Assembly: GCA_001939145.1 (NCBI GenBank)
Contig: LSRX01000286.1
Location: forward strand, 180,506-244,505
DNA length: 64,000 nucleotides
Direction: 5' to 3'
Source of the DNA: Symbiodinium microadriaticum
Lineage: Eukaryota > Sar > Dinophyceae > Suessiales > Symbiodiniaceae
The position numbers and the translations under genes were made by a program. Position 1 is the stretch's first letter. The number at the start of each line of letters is the position of its first letter. This document shows positions 21,454 to 32,184 of the stretch, piece by piece. Under the pieces are notes generated by a model. The model did no database searches and was not told where the DNA came from. It saw nothing but the letters and a program-made list of their open reading frames with translations.

Positions 21454-21603
21454 TCAGGTTATAAGTACCCTACTAGTTACTAGTTGCTTCGTTTTATCAT
21501 CCTAGTTATTAAATAGCATGAGCCGTCAAGTACTGTTCCGCAGGTTTCCTTGACGTAGCTACGCTACATAGACCCCAAAATCCTCCTCTAACTATGCAGG
21601 TCG

Positions 21604-21714
21604 CCATACGGTTGATGGTATAAATCCTGCATTACCCATAATATGGAATGTACCATAATTCCCGTAGTCTAGGGTCCTTAAAGTAATGCAGGATATATAT
21701 CATCAACCGTAGTA
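21604..21714. mobile_element. Hairpin family C copy (type copy)
   Basis: Family C is about 105 bp. Arms ATACGGTTGATGGTATAAAT / ATATATATCATCAACCGT, an inner CCTGCATTAC / GTAATGCAGG stem, and a GGAAT-TACCATAATTCCC core followed by TAGTCTAGGGTCCTTAA. All parts are intact here. Confidence 0.9.
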
Positions 21715-22002
21715 CGCGCACCAAACGAGGCCTACGCCCTCAGCCCTGAGCCCAACACCCCAGCTAGGACCCAGAGTTTGGCAGGTTTTAGCATCTTTGA
21801 GTGTAGGATCTTCGAGTTGAAGCTTATCTATGGGTTTAGGGGGTTCAGGGGTTTAGGGCTCCAGGGATTAGAGCTGCCGGGTTTCGGGGTTTAGGGTTGA
21901 GGGTTCAGGACTGATAAACGGTTCAGAGCTGTGCTTTAGGATTTGAGCTTCAGGGCTTGGCATCTGGAGTCTGGAGGTTTTTCGGTGTAATTTTTCAGCC
22001 GG

Positions 22003-22250
22003 GTCATGTCGAGCGCCACCGAGGTCCTCGGAGGAGGACTATACCGGCTGCAGCTTCTTAGATCTTCTTTGCCATGACGGTTCCGTCGGGACCTCAGTTC
22101 TGCCGCCCTTGGGCTTAACGTAGGGTTCTTCAAAGGGGGAGTGGGAGCGTGGATCCCTATAACCGTTCCTGTAAAATACATTATGGTAGTGCGTCCATTC
22201 CCTCCTCCATTCTCTCCTCATGTAACCCGGCTACTAGGCACTCAAGGACG
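22003..22250 (+). CDS. Candidate coding islands
   Basis: 22,003-22,075 follows a TTTTTCAG acceptor and reads VMSSATEVLGGGLYRLQLLR. 22,125-22,250 reads FFKGGVGAWIPITVPVKYIM then VVRPFPPPFSPHVTRLLG and ends at TAG. They are separated by a GTAGGG-like point; whether they are spliced or shifted is unclear. Not recognised. Confidence 0.38.
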
Positions 22251-22262
22251 TTAGGGTTTCAG

Positions 22263-22327
22263 GATCGGCTACGTGGAGCTTAGAGCGTTGAATATGGGGT
22301 CCTTGCTAGAAAGAAAAGGCTTTCGAG
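22263..22327 (+). CDS. Candidate exon with canonical borders
   Basis: A TTTCAG acceptor and a GTATGT donor enclose 65 bases reading IGYVELRALNMGSLLERKGF then R. Size and borders match the exon at 18,923. Confidence 0.42.
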
Positions 22328-22499
22328 GTATGTTGTAATTAGAGAGTTTGTATGGGGATGTTATAGCTAGTTACCCAGACCGCTGCGTAAGGGCCATTCA
22401 GAGTTTAGGCGTGACAGTTTAGGATTCAGGGGTTTGGTGGCTTTTCCAAGATGGAGTCATGGACTGAACCCTAAACCCTAAACCCTAAACCCTAAACCT

Positions 22500-22790
22500 G
22501 AAGGAAGCTTTACTAATACAAAGGACCAGGGGCCCCTTTTCGACTGGGCTTTCCAAGATACACCCACGTCTTTCTGTTCTGAACACAAACGGTGCTTATA
22601 GTATATGGACCCAAAGCTTGCTTTACACACTTTAGGTTGGGGTGGACGGTTTGACCAGACTTGACTGAAGTACCTAAAGAGTAGGTAAGATAATGGCCCA
22701 ACACCTACTGTACACGGCGCTATTATTCCACTTCTTGGATCCAGGTAGGGTTCAGCGGCAGCTACAGGCTTGTCATTTGCAGGATGTGAG
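22500..22790 (+). CDS. Two candidate coding islands
   Basis: 22,500-22,598 reads EGSFTNTKDQGPLFDWAFQD then TPTSFCSEHKR. 22,693-22,787 reads MAQHLLYTALLFHFLDPGRV then QRQLQACHLQD and ends at a GTGAGC donor. The second contains a GTAGGGTTCAG that looks like splice signals but reads through in frame, a caution for eye-called introns here. A 153-codon minus frame also covers the region. Confidence 0.38.
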
Positions 22791-23085
22791 CAGACCCTAA
22801 ACACTAACCTCCCGTAAACCTTGAACCTTAAATCCCAAGCCCTAAATCCCTTAATCCCTAGCCCCTGAACCCCAAGCCCCGTAATTCCTAAACCCCAAAC
22901 CCGGAAAACTCCGAATCCGAAACCCCAAGCCTCTTTCAAGGCTCCTTACGGGTGAGCGGCTTAGTTCTTTGAAGGGTTCGGTTTAGGGTTTAGGGTTTAG
23001 GGTTTAGGTTCTTTTGAGGGTTCGTTCCGGGAATCTGTTATCATCTGCAGATTTTTGGCTCGGTCTGCTAGGACATAGGGCTGAA

Positions 23086-23262
23086 TATAGGGGTCGGGAT
23101 CATTAGTAGGGACCGTTAACGGAACCGCTCAGGCGCCCTATATAGATCACTTCAAAAAAAACCCGTATGGGGCNTATAGGGGTCGGGATCATTAGTAGGG
23201 ACCGTTAACGGAACCGCTCAGGCGCCCTATATAGATCACTTCAAAAAAAACCCGTATGGGGC
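23086..23262. repeat. 88-bp direct duplication around an assembly N
   Basis: 23,086-23,173 and 23,175-23,262 are identical and separated by one N at 23,174. Two contig ends with the same sequence were probably placed side by side without merging. Treat as a likely assembly artefact. Confidence 0.85.
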
Positions 23263-23265
23263 CCC

Positions 23266-23318
23266 ACCCTAAACCCTAAACCCTAAACCCTAAACCCTAA
23301 ACCCTAAACCCTAAACCC
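23266..23318. repeat. Cleanest (CCCTAAA)n tract
   Basis: Seven consecutive perfect CCCTAAA units, the purest telomeric run in the window. Confidence 0.95.
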
Positions 23319-23327
23319 TTACCTGGG

Positions 23328-23402
23328 GTCATGGGCTCCTTTGAGACGGCCCATTGGGTATGGACTGTTGGCAGAAATGGAGCTTGTGGCTTCCTTTCGC
23401 AG
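23328..23402 (+). CDS. Candidate exon
   Basis: Reads VMGSFETAHWVWTVGRNGAC then GFLSQ and ends in CAG before GTTAGG. It sits immediately after the telomeric tract. Not recognised. Confidence 0.38.
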
Positions 23403-23442
23403 GTTAGGGTTTAGGGTTTAACGGCTTTGGGTTTAGGGTTTT

Positions 23443-23525
23443 GGAAGATCATGGGCCGAATAAACAAATATATGTATAGTTACCTTAATGTATAGCTTCT
23501 GTTACTAAGTCCCATGACCCGTAGG
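23443..23525. mobile_element. Hairpin family A copy (short, eroded left arm)
   Basis: GGAAGATCATGGGCC on the left and TTACTAAGTCCCATGACCC on the right. A further solo right arm lies at 24,064-24,088. Confidence 0.6.
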
Positions 23526-24539
23526 TCCCGTTACAACCATAGTTCATAGTATAACGTCACCCCAGCCCCTGCTCTAATTGTTCATCAAGCCATATTAAGT
23601 AGTGCTCGCGGTTGAGGGTTTAGGGTTCAGGGAAACCCTAAACCTCAAACCCTAAACCGAAAAATCCCAGACCAACCCATGACCCCAGGGCCCCATAGCT
23701 TTAAGGGTTCCTTTAACGGGATCTATAGGGGTTTAGGGCATAAGGGTTCCGTTAAGGGCACCTTCAAGGGTTCCTTTAGGGGAATCGTAGTACCACGCCT
23801 CCGTATGCCTGCATATTCTATGGCTTGTGAGTACCTACTCATGTGCAAGTGCAAGCGCACACACACACACACACGCGCCTACAGATACATAACTCTAAAC
23901 AGATAGATCAGCAAATATCAACTTTACATGTGTACATACACGCATTCATGCATTGATGTAAAATCATTATAGATCCCTTCGGTGAGCCCTTTGGGTAACC
24001 CTTCTAAGAGTCCGCCTAAGCCTAAAACCCAAAACCTAAACCCTAATCCCTAAACCCTTAATTCCTGAGTCCCATGATCCTTCAAGTAGCCCTTGAGACT
24101 CGCAGGAGCATACCTTCTCTCACTTCAAGGCGGCATTGTTGGGCGGTTGAGGTGTTCCTTCGCCCTTAACCCTACACCCTAAACCCTGTTCCTTTAAGGG
24201 TTCCCTACGGGGCACGAGAGGGTTCCCGTCAGGATTCCTTTAAGGGCCGACACCCTAAACCCTAAACCCAAGGGTTCTATAAGGGTTTAGGGTTTCTTGA
24301 AGGGTTCCTTTAAGGGGGGGGTAGCCTGAGGACCCTCTTATAAAACCCTGCAGTACCCTGAAGGGCCTCAAGCAATGGTTCTATAAGGGTCTCGAAGGGT
24401 CTAGGGTTCAGGATTGGGGGTTTTAGGGTTGACACCTCGGGTTCCGGGCTCAAGGGCCAAGGGTTTAAGTGTGGGGCTTTGGCGGTTTAGGGTTTTGAGG
24501 TTGAGGGTTTAGGGTTTGGGGTTGTTTGGTTTAGGGTTT

Positions 24540-24909
24540 TGAGGCTTAGGGCTTCCGTTAAGCCCGGTGGGATGCACGTGATGTGGCACGTGCAGGGTTG
24601 CGATTTTGCATGGAAAAGATATCCCATTAGTCACGAACCTCATCCGAAATTGGTCCTGGCGGCCCGGGTCCGGGCACGGTTTGTGGCTGAGCGGAAAAAG
24701 TCGCCTCGTTTGGTGCTGCTCTGAGCCCAATATCCTTGAACTGCTGTTTGTACTCAGGATCACCGAGCGTGGTGGCTCTGTACAACGCTGCCCCATCTGA
24801 GCCGGGGACCGAAGAAGTGGAAGATGAGCACCAGGAAGCCGGCGAGACCGATGAGGGCTGGGCGGAGATGGGTGCTGAGCAAGAAGATGGGGCAGAACCC
24901 TCCAGCTAG
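24540..24909 (+). CDS. Probable 3' end of a gene
   Basis: 24,572-24,724 is open and reads MHVMWHVQGCDFAWKRYPIS then LVLAARVRARFVAERKKSPR. 24,758-24,909 continues in another frame with a strongly acidic tail (EPGTEEVEDEHQEAGETDEG) and ends at TAG. A pyrimidine-rich segment ending in ACTCAG at 24,757 is a natural acceptor between them. No domain is recognised; frame linkage is not proven because a basic alternative frame is open in the second part. Confidence 0.42.
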
Positions 24910-25445
24910 CTCCCTCTTGGAGGTTTTCCTGAAGCCTTGTTTTCCATCAGGGGTTCCTTCAACCCTGAACCCTGAACCCTAAGCTGGAACCCCTGAATCC
25001 TAAACTCTACATCCACATCCTTAAACCCTAACCCTAAATTCTACATACTAAAACCTAACCCTACATCCACATCCTCGAATGGAAAATGACCCCCATTAAG
25101 AAACCTGAACGCCAAACCCCAAGTCCCTGAACCTCGTAACCCAAAGACCCAACAACCCTAAACCCCAAAACCCTAAACCCTAAACCCTAAGCCCAAACAC
25201 CCTAAGCCCTGAAACCCTACAGCCCCAAACCCTAAACCCTGACCCCTTACAAACAAATCCTTAAGGGAGCCCCTCAAACAGAAGCCCTCAGCCGCCCCTT
25301 AAGGGCTCCTTTAAGGGCTCCCTTAGGGGTTTTAGGGTTTAGGGGTTTAGGGTTTTAAGGTTTCGGGGTTTAGGGTTTAGGGAGTCTCGGGCTCCTCTAA
25401 AGGGCTCCTTGGAGCAAACCTCAACCCTAAAACCCCAACCCTACA

Positions 25446-25557
25446 GTAGAAGCCTCAAAAGTTGGAAGCCCAACAGCCTCGATCCTTAAGAGAGTAATGT
25501 CACAGGGAATCCCAACACGAACTGTCCTTAATCCGGTTTCCAACTTTTTTGGGGGTT
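25446..25557. mobile_element. Hairpin family N copy
   Basis: AAGCCTCAAAAGTTGGAAGC on the left and GGTTTCCAACTTTTTTGGGG on the right, with CCTTAAGAGAGTAATGT and GGGAATCCCAACAC inside, shared with 56,246. Confidence 0.65.
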
Positions 25558-25689
25558 CCCATAACCCTAAACCCTAAAGCCTAAAACCCTAAACCCTAAA
25601 ACCCTAAACCCTAAAACCCTAAAACCCTAAACCCTAAAGCCCTAAACCCTAAAGCCCTAAAGCCCTAAGCCCTAAACCCTTTATGGGCC

Positions 25690-25753
25690 CAGGACGGGCT
25701 TCTGCAAGAAGTCGCTGCAACCTCGGAGCATGAAAAACGCGAGGCGCCGACCT
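25690..25753 (+). CDS. Candidate exon
   Basis: Reads QDGLLQEVAATSEHEKREAP, a charged helix, between two telomeric blocks. No family is recognised. Confidence 0.3.
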
Positions 25754-25904
25754 GAATCTGGGCTCGAACACCGAGGGACCGAGGGCTTAGGGTTTAGGGT
25801 TTAGGGTCTAGGGTCTAGGGTTTAGGGTTGAGGGACTAGGTTTTAGGGAACCTCTACCCCTATACCCGTAGACCCTGGCTCTAGCTACTAAAATTTAAGT
25901 GTCT

Positions 25905-26013
25905 CTAGAAGCCTAAATAATAGCCCATCTTCTTCCTTAACTTAGGGTTCCTTGCTGCAACTATACTATAAAGGCGACCTTAAGACCTGATTCTATTTAT
26001 TCAGGCCCTCTAC
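25905..26013. mobile_element. Hairpin family K copy
   Basis: AGAAGCCTAAATAATAGCCC on the left and TTATTCAGGCCCTCTAC on the right, with the GGTTCCTTGCTGCAACTATA core. The sequence after it (CCCTTGG-GTGACCC ... GTACGCTACACCC) recurs near 36,378-36,424, so a longer unit was copied. Confidence 0.6.
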
Positions 26014-26102
26014 ATTCTCCCTTGGGGTGACCCGCTGTGTTTAAGGTACGCTACACCCTAAACCCTAAACTCGAACTCGAGTTTAGGGTTTAGGATATAT
26101 TA

Positions 26103-26908
26103 GGCCCCTGAATCTTGCCCTTCATTGGTTAAAGGATGCCTTTGTGTTTTGTTGGGTCTGTAACGGTTCCTTAAAGAGTTTCCTGGGGGGTTCCTTCAAG
26201 GGCGCCTGTTTTGGGGGTTGCATTTTTATGGGGTTTAAGTGTTTAGGGTTTGGGGTTTTTAGAGGCCCCTGAATCTTGCCCTTCATTGGTTAAAGGATGC
26301 CTTTGTGTTTTGTTGGGTCTGTAACGGTTCCTTAAAGAGTTTCCTGGGGGGTTCCTTCAAGGGCGCCTGTTTTGGGGGTTGCATTTTTATGGGGTTTAAG
26401 TGTTTAGGGTTTGGGGTTTTTAGAGGCCCCTGAATCTTGCCCTTCATTGGTTAAAGGATGCCTTTGTGTTTTGTTGGGTCTGTAACGGTTCCTTAAAGAG
26501 TTTCCTGGGGGGTTCCTTCAAGGGCGCCTGTTTTGGGGGTTGCATTTTTATGGGGTTTAAGTGTTTAGGGTTTGGGGTTTTTAGAGGCCCCTGAATCTTG
26601 CCCTTCATTGGTTAAAGGATGCCTTTGTGTTTTGTTGGGTCTGTAACGGTTCCTTAAAGAGTTTCCTGGGGGGTTCCTTCAAGGGCGCCTGTTTTGGGGG
26701 TTGCATTTTTATGGGGTTTAAGTGTTTAGGGTTTGGGGTTTTTAGAGGCCCCTGAATCTTGCCCTTCATTGGTTAAAGGATGCCTTTGTGTTTTGTTGGG
26801 TCTGTAACGGTTCCTTAAAGAGTTTCCTGGGGGGTTCCTTCAAGGGCGCCTGTTTTGGGGGTTGCATTTTTATGGGGTTTAAGTGTTTAGGGTTTGGGGT
26901 TTTTAGAG
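26103..26908. repeat. 161-bp satellite-like tandem array, five copies
   Basis: GAATCTTGCC recurs at 26,110, 26,271, 26,432, 26,593 and 26,754, exactly 161 bases apart, and the copies look identical base for base. Each unit ends in a telomere-like GTGTTTAGGGTTTGGGG. The sixth unit stops after a few bases at 26,908. Perfect identity implies recent expansion or homogenisation. Confidence 0.95.
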
Positions 26909-26946
26909 GTCCTCTCTTCAACCCCCCCCCCCCCCATTTCGGGCAG

Positions 26947-26985
26947 TGGAGGTTGGAGAGGGTTGCCGGTCTGTCCTGTCTCAAT
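26947..26985 (+). CDS. Candidate 39-nt exon after a strong acceptor
   Basis: A C-rich tract (26,921-26,937) ending in GGGCAG precedes [13 protein letters not shown] and a GTGTAT donor. The tract is the best pyrimidine tract in this part, but the coding content is too short to judge. Confidence 0.3.
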
Positions 26986-26997
26986 GTGTATATGTAA

Positions 26998-27106
26998 ACA
27001 TATATATATATATATGTGTATATATATATATACATGTATGTATGTATGTATGTATGGATGCATGCATGCATGTATGTATGTATGCATGTAAGTATGTATG
27101 TATGTT
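26998..27106. repeat. (TA)n / (TATG)n / (CATG)n microsatellite
   Basis: TA dinucleotides grade into TATG and GCATGCATG tetranucleotides. Frames through it (poly-YVCM) are not genes. Confidence 0.9.
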
Positions 27107-27447
27107 GACTGTGCATACTGCGATTGACATCCATACGATATTTGTCGCCAAAGCTTAAGGCTTAAGCCCCAAATGCATGATCTTCCATCTTCCAAGCATC
27201 CTCCGCTCTCTGGCCTTCTAGCCTGTGGCTTTCTAGCCCAGTCTAAACCCCAAATCCCAAACTCCAAAGTCCCCGAACCTCTAAAGATTTGCTCGGTCCA
27301 GGACTTGGGGACAGCCTCCACCTTCCACCCAAAGCCCTCTCTTTGCCTTGATCATGGACCCTAGACTGCTTAAGGCCTCAATCCTAAACCATTCAGCCCA
27401 GGAGTGCCAACCCCTAAAACCGGCACACCAAAGCCGTATTCCTAAAG

Positions 27448-27584
27448 GAAGAGCCCAACGCCAACGGGAGTGCGATCGGTGGACTTGTTCCATTCGTGGC
27501 TGGCGAGACCAGCGGCCCTGCCAATGTTACAAGGGCTTGTGCATTTTTTTGGTCAGGGCTGCTAGTAGCGCCATCCGGTTTGAG
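27448..27584 (+). CDS. Candidate exon, membrane-protein-like
   Basis: 137 bases, open, with an AAAG acceptor and a GAG-GTATTA donor. Reads EEPNANGSAIGGLVPFVAGE then TSGPANVTRACAFFWSGLLV then APSG. The glycine-rich hydrophobic pattern suggests a transporter-type membrane protein, an inference from composition only. A different plus frame (from 27,348) is also open. Confidence 0.4.
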
Positions 27585-27639
27585 GTATTAGTGTTAAGGG
27601 TATCAGCTGTTTTGAGATGTGGGCACGGGGCTGAGCTAT

Positions 27640-27671
27640 CTAGTTATCTATCTATCTATCTATCTATCCAT
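27640..27671. repeat. (TATC)n microsatellite
   Basis: About seven TATC units. Confidence 0.9.
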
Positions 27672-28068
27672 CGGTGATTCCCTACAGCTTATACCTCAAC
27701 GCCTCAACCCCTCAGTAACCCCTCAAGCCCTACACCGTAACCCTCGAACCTTCAAGCCGTAGGCCCTCGAGGAAACAAAGGATGTCCGAACGCATGAGTC
27801 CCCGACCCATGGTGCTCCAAGGCCACCCAGGTACCTTTAATGGTTTCGTAATTATAGGCCTATCAAAGCGCCCGCTTGCAGACCTCAGAAACACCAACCC
27901 TGCACCCTCAACCCGAAAATTCTGCACTCTAAACCCTGAGCCCGAACCCCTAAACCCTCAGGACTGTTACTACTAGTTAAAGGTTACCTGCTCTACCACG
28001 TACTAAGCCCCATGGGACCCTTCCATAACTCCCCTCCCCGCCCCGTAATTTGAGGTCGGACCACCGTT

Positions 28069-28440
28069 CCACCTTCTCGTGATCTTGGAAGATGGGGACA
28101 TTTGGTGCAAGAAAGAATAAATACTAATTGGGCTCCGGCTCCCGTGGCTTTTAGGGTTTAGAGGTTTAGGGTTGGGGGGCAGGGCTCAGAGCTTTTGGGG
28201 TTTGGGGGTCTAGGGTTTGGGGGGGTTGGAGAGGCTGTTTTGAATGGGGCTCCTTTCAGGGATCCGTTAGTGGTTCGGGTTTATTTGGACCTCTTCGGGT
28301 TTGCGAATGACCAGTCATCTTGGTTGCGCCCTTTAAGGGAGACTAACGGGGGGCTTAGGGTTTACGACCTTGGAGTTTCTTTAGGTAGTCGTCGTTTAAT
28401 TTGCGGGTCTTATAGGGATTCAGGGTTTACGACTAGTTAG
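28069..28440 (+). CDS. Candidate coding islands
   Basis: 28,069-28,119 reads LLVILEDGDIWCKKE and stops. 28,222-28,385 reads GEAVLNGAPFRDPLVVRVYL then DLFGFANDQSSWLRPLRETN, in a frame open over 80 codons. A telomere-like unit inside the second island reads through in frame. Not recognised. Confidence 0.36.
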
Positions 28441-28702
28441 TAGTAGTTAGTAGTATCCCTTTTAAGATTCTAGTCCCCACACAATTATACGTGGCTTAAA
28501 ACACCCAAACCCCTCCCTATTCGAATCATTCAGGCTCCTGTATTGCGACAGCAGAGCCCCTTTGAGGGTCTCCTTTCAGGATTTCTTTAAGGCTTCCAGG
28601 AGGGTCCCTGGACCCTAGACCCTAAGCCCTAAACCTTAAGCCCTAAGCCCTAAACCCTAAAGGTTCATAAGGGAGCCCCTACCTAGACCTAGACCTCTGC
28701 AG

Positions 28703-28771
28703 TGGATTCCGCATGTCTCAGTCGTCAAAGCAACTACCAGTTGCATTACCCTTGCAGCTTATGATATTCTT
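28703..28771 (+). CDS. Candidate exon with canonical borders
   Basis: A CTGCAG acceptor and a GTAAGG donor enclose 69 bases reading WIPHVSVVKATTSCITLAAY then DIL, phase 0 at both ends. Confidence 0.42.
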
Positions 28772-28807
28772 GTAAGGACCTGTTATCCCAGTAGTACCGT
28801 CTTGCAG

Positions 28808-28995
28808 GGAACCCTAGAACCCAGCCCAAATATGCACTGAAAGAGAAGACGACCACTCGAAATCCGAAGCCAGTTGTTCGCTCCAATCTGCGGGGTCTTT
28901 ACGCTAAGCAAGAAGTAGCAGCCCATACTGTATTCTTTGTCTCTACAAGCCCTAGTGTGAGCCACGATTTCTTTCGCGCTTCAGTTGTCTCTTAA
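28808..28995 (+). CDS. Candidate terminal exon
   Basis: A TTGCAG acceptor opens about 62 codons ending at TAA: PKYALKEKTTTRNPKPVVRS then NLRGLYAKQEVAAHTVFFVS. The 36 bases before it contain a fragment of family G (ATCCCAGTAGTACC). The phase does not join directly to the exon at 28,703. Not recognised. Confidence 0.4.
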
Positions 28996-29268
28996 CCCTA
29001 AACCTTAAACCCTAAACCCTAAACCCCTAAACCCCTAAAGCCCTAAATCCTAACCCCTAAACCCTAAACCTTAAAACCCTAAAGCCCGAAACCCTAGACA
29101 CCCTAAACCCTAAACCCTAAATTCTTAACTCTAAACCCAAACAGCAAGCCAGAAGCCTTCGTGGCCTAGCCTCAGAAGAAAAGGAACACATGGCGCATTC
29201 GCCGCCCAGCCGGTCATCCTTTGCTGCGCCCGGTGCTCATTTAGGGGAGTCGCAGGGTTTAGGGTTTA

Positions 29269-29362
29269 CCTGTAACTCGCTTTACCTACAGTTTAGCAGC
29301 CATTAACCCCGTAGTTGATCGGTAGAACCCACAAAACTGTAGGTAATTGGAGTCCCAGGTAG
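29269..29362. mobile_element. Hairpin family L copy
   Basis: TACCTGTAACTCGCTTTACC on one side and ATTGGAGTCCCAGGTAGGG on the other; an inner ACCTACAGTTT / AAACTGTAGGT stem and a CCGTAGTTGATCGGTAGAAC loop. Nearly the exact reverse complement of 59,604-59,698. Confidence 0.85.
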
Positions 29363-29385
29363 GGTTTAGGGTTTCGAGTTTGGGG

Positions 29386-29490
29386 AGCGGAGTTTCTCAC
29401 AGGTTATCTTGAATCGCCGTCGAAGCCTTGTATATTTCGGGCCGTCTTCCGTTTGGAAGGGGTGTTATGGCCTCTGGGCTATGGGGGGGT
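29386..29490 (+). CDS. Candidate coding island
   Basis: Reads SFSQVILNRRRSLVYFGPSS then VWKGCYGLWAMGG. Unique sequence; other frames are partly open. Confidence 0.3.
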
Positions 29491-29772
29491 CATAGTTTAC
29501 ACATAGGATCATGTCGTGTAGGTATGGGTCTCACCCGAAACCCTCAACTCTAAACCGCACAGTAAACCCGAAACCATACTTGAGCTATTCTCGGGGTCTA
29601 AGTCAACATGTTGGCCCCGGACACTCCAAAGCTCGCAAGTGGACGAATCGGGTTTGGGGTTTAGGGGGGTTGTATAAGGCCCTGCGGGGGTTCAAGGTCT
29701 AGTTCTTGGATTCTGGGGTCTGGATATCTGCGAGCCTTTGGGTCTATACTCCTGCGGGTTTATGGGGTACTT

Positions 29773-29875
29773 AGAGGATCATAGGACCTAGTATACCAGC
29801 AAGCATACTACTCATCTAGTTTCTTATAATGATTAGGGTACTAATAGCGTTGCTTACTAAGCCCCATGATCCTCC
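29773..29875. mobile_element. Hairpin family A copy
   Basis: AGAGGATCATAGGACCTAGT and CTTACTAAGCCCCATGATCC arms, loop of about 60 bp. Confidence 0.8.
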
Positions 29876-29939
29876 ATATAGTTGCAATGACTAGGTAAAT
29901 GAATAGGGCTCCAAACAAGCAGATAAACCAACAGATAGA

Positions 29940-30354
29940 GAAGTACATACAGACATGCATACATACATACAGACATACACACACACACACATCCATCCAT
30001 CCATCCATCCATCCATCCATCCATCCATCCATCCATCCATCCATCCATCCATCCATCCATCCATCCATGCATGCATGCATGCATGCATGCATACATACAT
30101 ACATACATACACACACAGATAAGTACATACGTAAGTACATACGTAAGTGCATACCTACATGCATATATACATGCATGCATGCATGCATACATACATACAT
30201 ACATACATACATACATACATACACACACATACACACATACACACATACGGACATACCTACCTACCTACCTACCTACCTACCTACCCACCTACCTACCTAC
30301 CTACCTACCTAGATACATACATACATACATACATACATACATACATACGGATAC

Positions 30355-30385
<31 letters not shown>

Positions 30386-30640
30386 CATACATACATACAT
30401 ACATACATACATACTCACATACATACATACATACATACATACATACATACATACATACATACATACATACAGACATGCACACATACATACATACATACAT
30501 ACATACATACATACATACATACATACCTACATACCTACATACCTACATACCTACATACGTACATACGTACATACATACGTACATACATACATACATACAT
30601 ACATACATACATACATGCAGACATATGCGTGCACGAACTT
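29940..30640. repeat. Large tetranucleotide microsatellite, CATC then CATG then CATA
   Basis: About 700 bases of 4-bp units. ATCC dominates 29,993-30,066, ATGC 30,067-30,090, and ATAC most of the rest, with a CTAC block at 30,255-30,310. Long frames of several hundred bases on both strands are repeat translations, not genes. Confidence 0.95.
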
Positions 30641-30963
30641 ACATACACATAAACGAGTACATGTGTATACCGATGAGCCATGTTTATGTATGCACGTACG
30701 TGTGTATGCACGTATCTGTTCGATCAAACAATTCTTAAAAAGCCTCCTTGTCTTATGAAGAACCTCTGCTCCAAGCCGCCCAGCGTAAAGGTCTGAACGA
30801 TCGAACTCGATCACCGCCGTCGCTCAGGCACCGGAGAGATTGAGTGTAGATGCTGCGGTTGACGGAGATTTAGTGAAATAAAGGGGCCTTAATAAGTAGA
30901 GTAGGATTTTGGGTCCCATGATACTATATTTATGCTAAGTAATTATTTGGGCCCTGGCATTCA

Positions 30964-31470
30964 ACTGGGGCTTCGTTCCAGGTTGAGAGATATTGCTTCT
31001 ACCAAGGAAAACTCTTTGGCTTGCGAAGGAGCGGTTGGAACTCTTCGGAAACCCGTAGTCCCAAACCCTAAACCCTCCGAGGCTTAAACTCTATGCCCTA
31101 AACCCCAAACCCTCTAAGCCCTAAACCCTAGTCCAAAACCTTTCTAAGCCCTAAACCCTCTGAGCCCTGAACCGGCATACCTTCAACTACTGTCCGAAAA
31201 CTCGTACGCCTAACTCCTAATATGTACCCTGAGCATGAAGTTGTAGACGACAGGCTATGGTAGCTTCAGGCTTAAGGCACGGGTTTCTTCGCAGTAGCGA
31301 GTGCGGTGGGGAGGTCAATCATGTCTCGCTTGGGAGTGGCGATCCATGGGATTCTAGCCCCGTTGCTGATGGTGAGGAGTGAGGTCGTTTCACCTGGTCT
31401 AGGCCGACGGGCTGGGATGGTCGTAAAGTCCGCTCCACTGCACCTGAAACAAAAAGCCTGGAAACTTAAC
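30964..31470 (+). CDS. Candidate coding islands
   Basis: 30,964-31,062 reads LRSRLRDIASTKENSLACEG. 31,310-31,470 follows TTCTTCGCAG and reads ASAVGRSIMSRLGVAIHGIL then APLLMVRSEVVSPGLG in one frame and ECGGEVNHVSLGSGDPWDSS in another. A coding origin is likely for at least one; the frame is unresolved. Confidence 0.33.
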
Positions 31471-31780
31471 CCTGAAGCCTAAACCCTTAACCCGTGATCC
31501 TAAACCCCTAAACCCTATAAGCCCTATAAACCCCTAAACCCTGTAAGCCCTATAAACCCTTAAACCCTAAACCCCTAAACACCTAAACCCGTAAACCCTA
31601 AGCTCTAGAATCGCATGAGCAGGATCGTCACGGGATGCCAAAGGAGGCCGAGTTCGGGGATGTTCTTTTGTACTGTGCTTAGGGTTTAGGGTTCAGGGGT
31701 TTCGTTGTTGAAAGGCTGAACGGGTTCGTGTTCCTAAGGCGCATGTGGGGTTTGGGGTTTAGGGTTTTAAGAATTATAAT

Positions 31781-31987
31781 TTGAGGTTTCCAACGTCTGA
31801 CAACATTTTCAATACTGTCATTTTCGTGCGAAGTTTTGGGTTCCTTGGCTATTGGATTTGCTGGCTAGCGCTCGAGATACGCCCTGAACCCGGCCTGGGG
31901 CTCCAACAGCACATCGTTTCAGGTTTTGCCTACAACTATGGTACCAGATTTCAGGTTTTGCCTACAACTGTGGTACCAGAACCGTAA
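31781..31987 (+). CDS. Candidate coding island with a membrane segment and a 32-bp duplication
   Basis: 68 codons open: FPTSDNIFNTVIFVRSFGFL then GYWICWLALEIRPEPGLGLQ. The last part contains a 32-bp tandem duplication (31,917-31,948 and 31,949-31,980, one mismatch). The duplicated unit carries TTTCAG-GTTTTG at each start, so it could be removed exactly as a 32-base intron. Confidence 0.36.
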   Translation: MRFPTSDNIFNTVIFVRSFGFLGYWICWLALEIRPEPGLGLQQHIVSGFAYNYGTRFQVLPTTVVPEP

Positions 31988-32184
31988 ACCCTAAGCCCAA
32001 AACCGTAAACCCAAAGCCTTGAACCCTATAAGCCCTAAACCCTATGCCCTAAACCCTACACCGTGGGGGATGTGCTTTTGGGATCCTTCTCGGGTTCAGA
32101 GCAGCCAAGATCTGCAACACCCCAAAGCCCGGCCTCCCTAAAGGATCATGGGACTTGTTTTCCCCCGTGACCTTCCAAGTAGAC

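Noticed and set aside
22745-22755. 11-bp intron GTAGGGTTCAG
   Set aside because: Too short to splice and the sequence reads through in frame; a telomeric unit mimics splice signals.
29841-30814. Frames of 70-200 codons on both strands reading YIHT, MYVC or HPSI repeats
   Set aside because: They are translations of 4-bp microsatellites; 4-mers give open frames on both strands with no protein signal.
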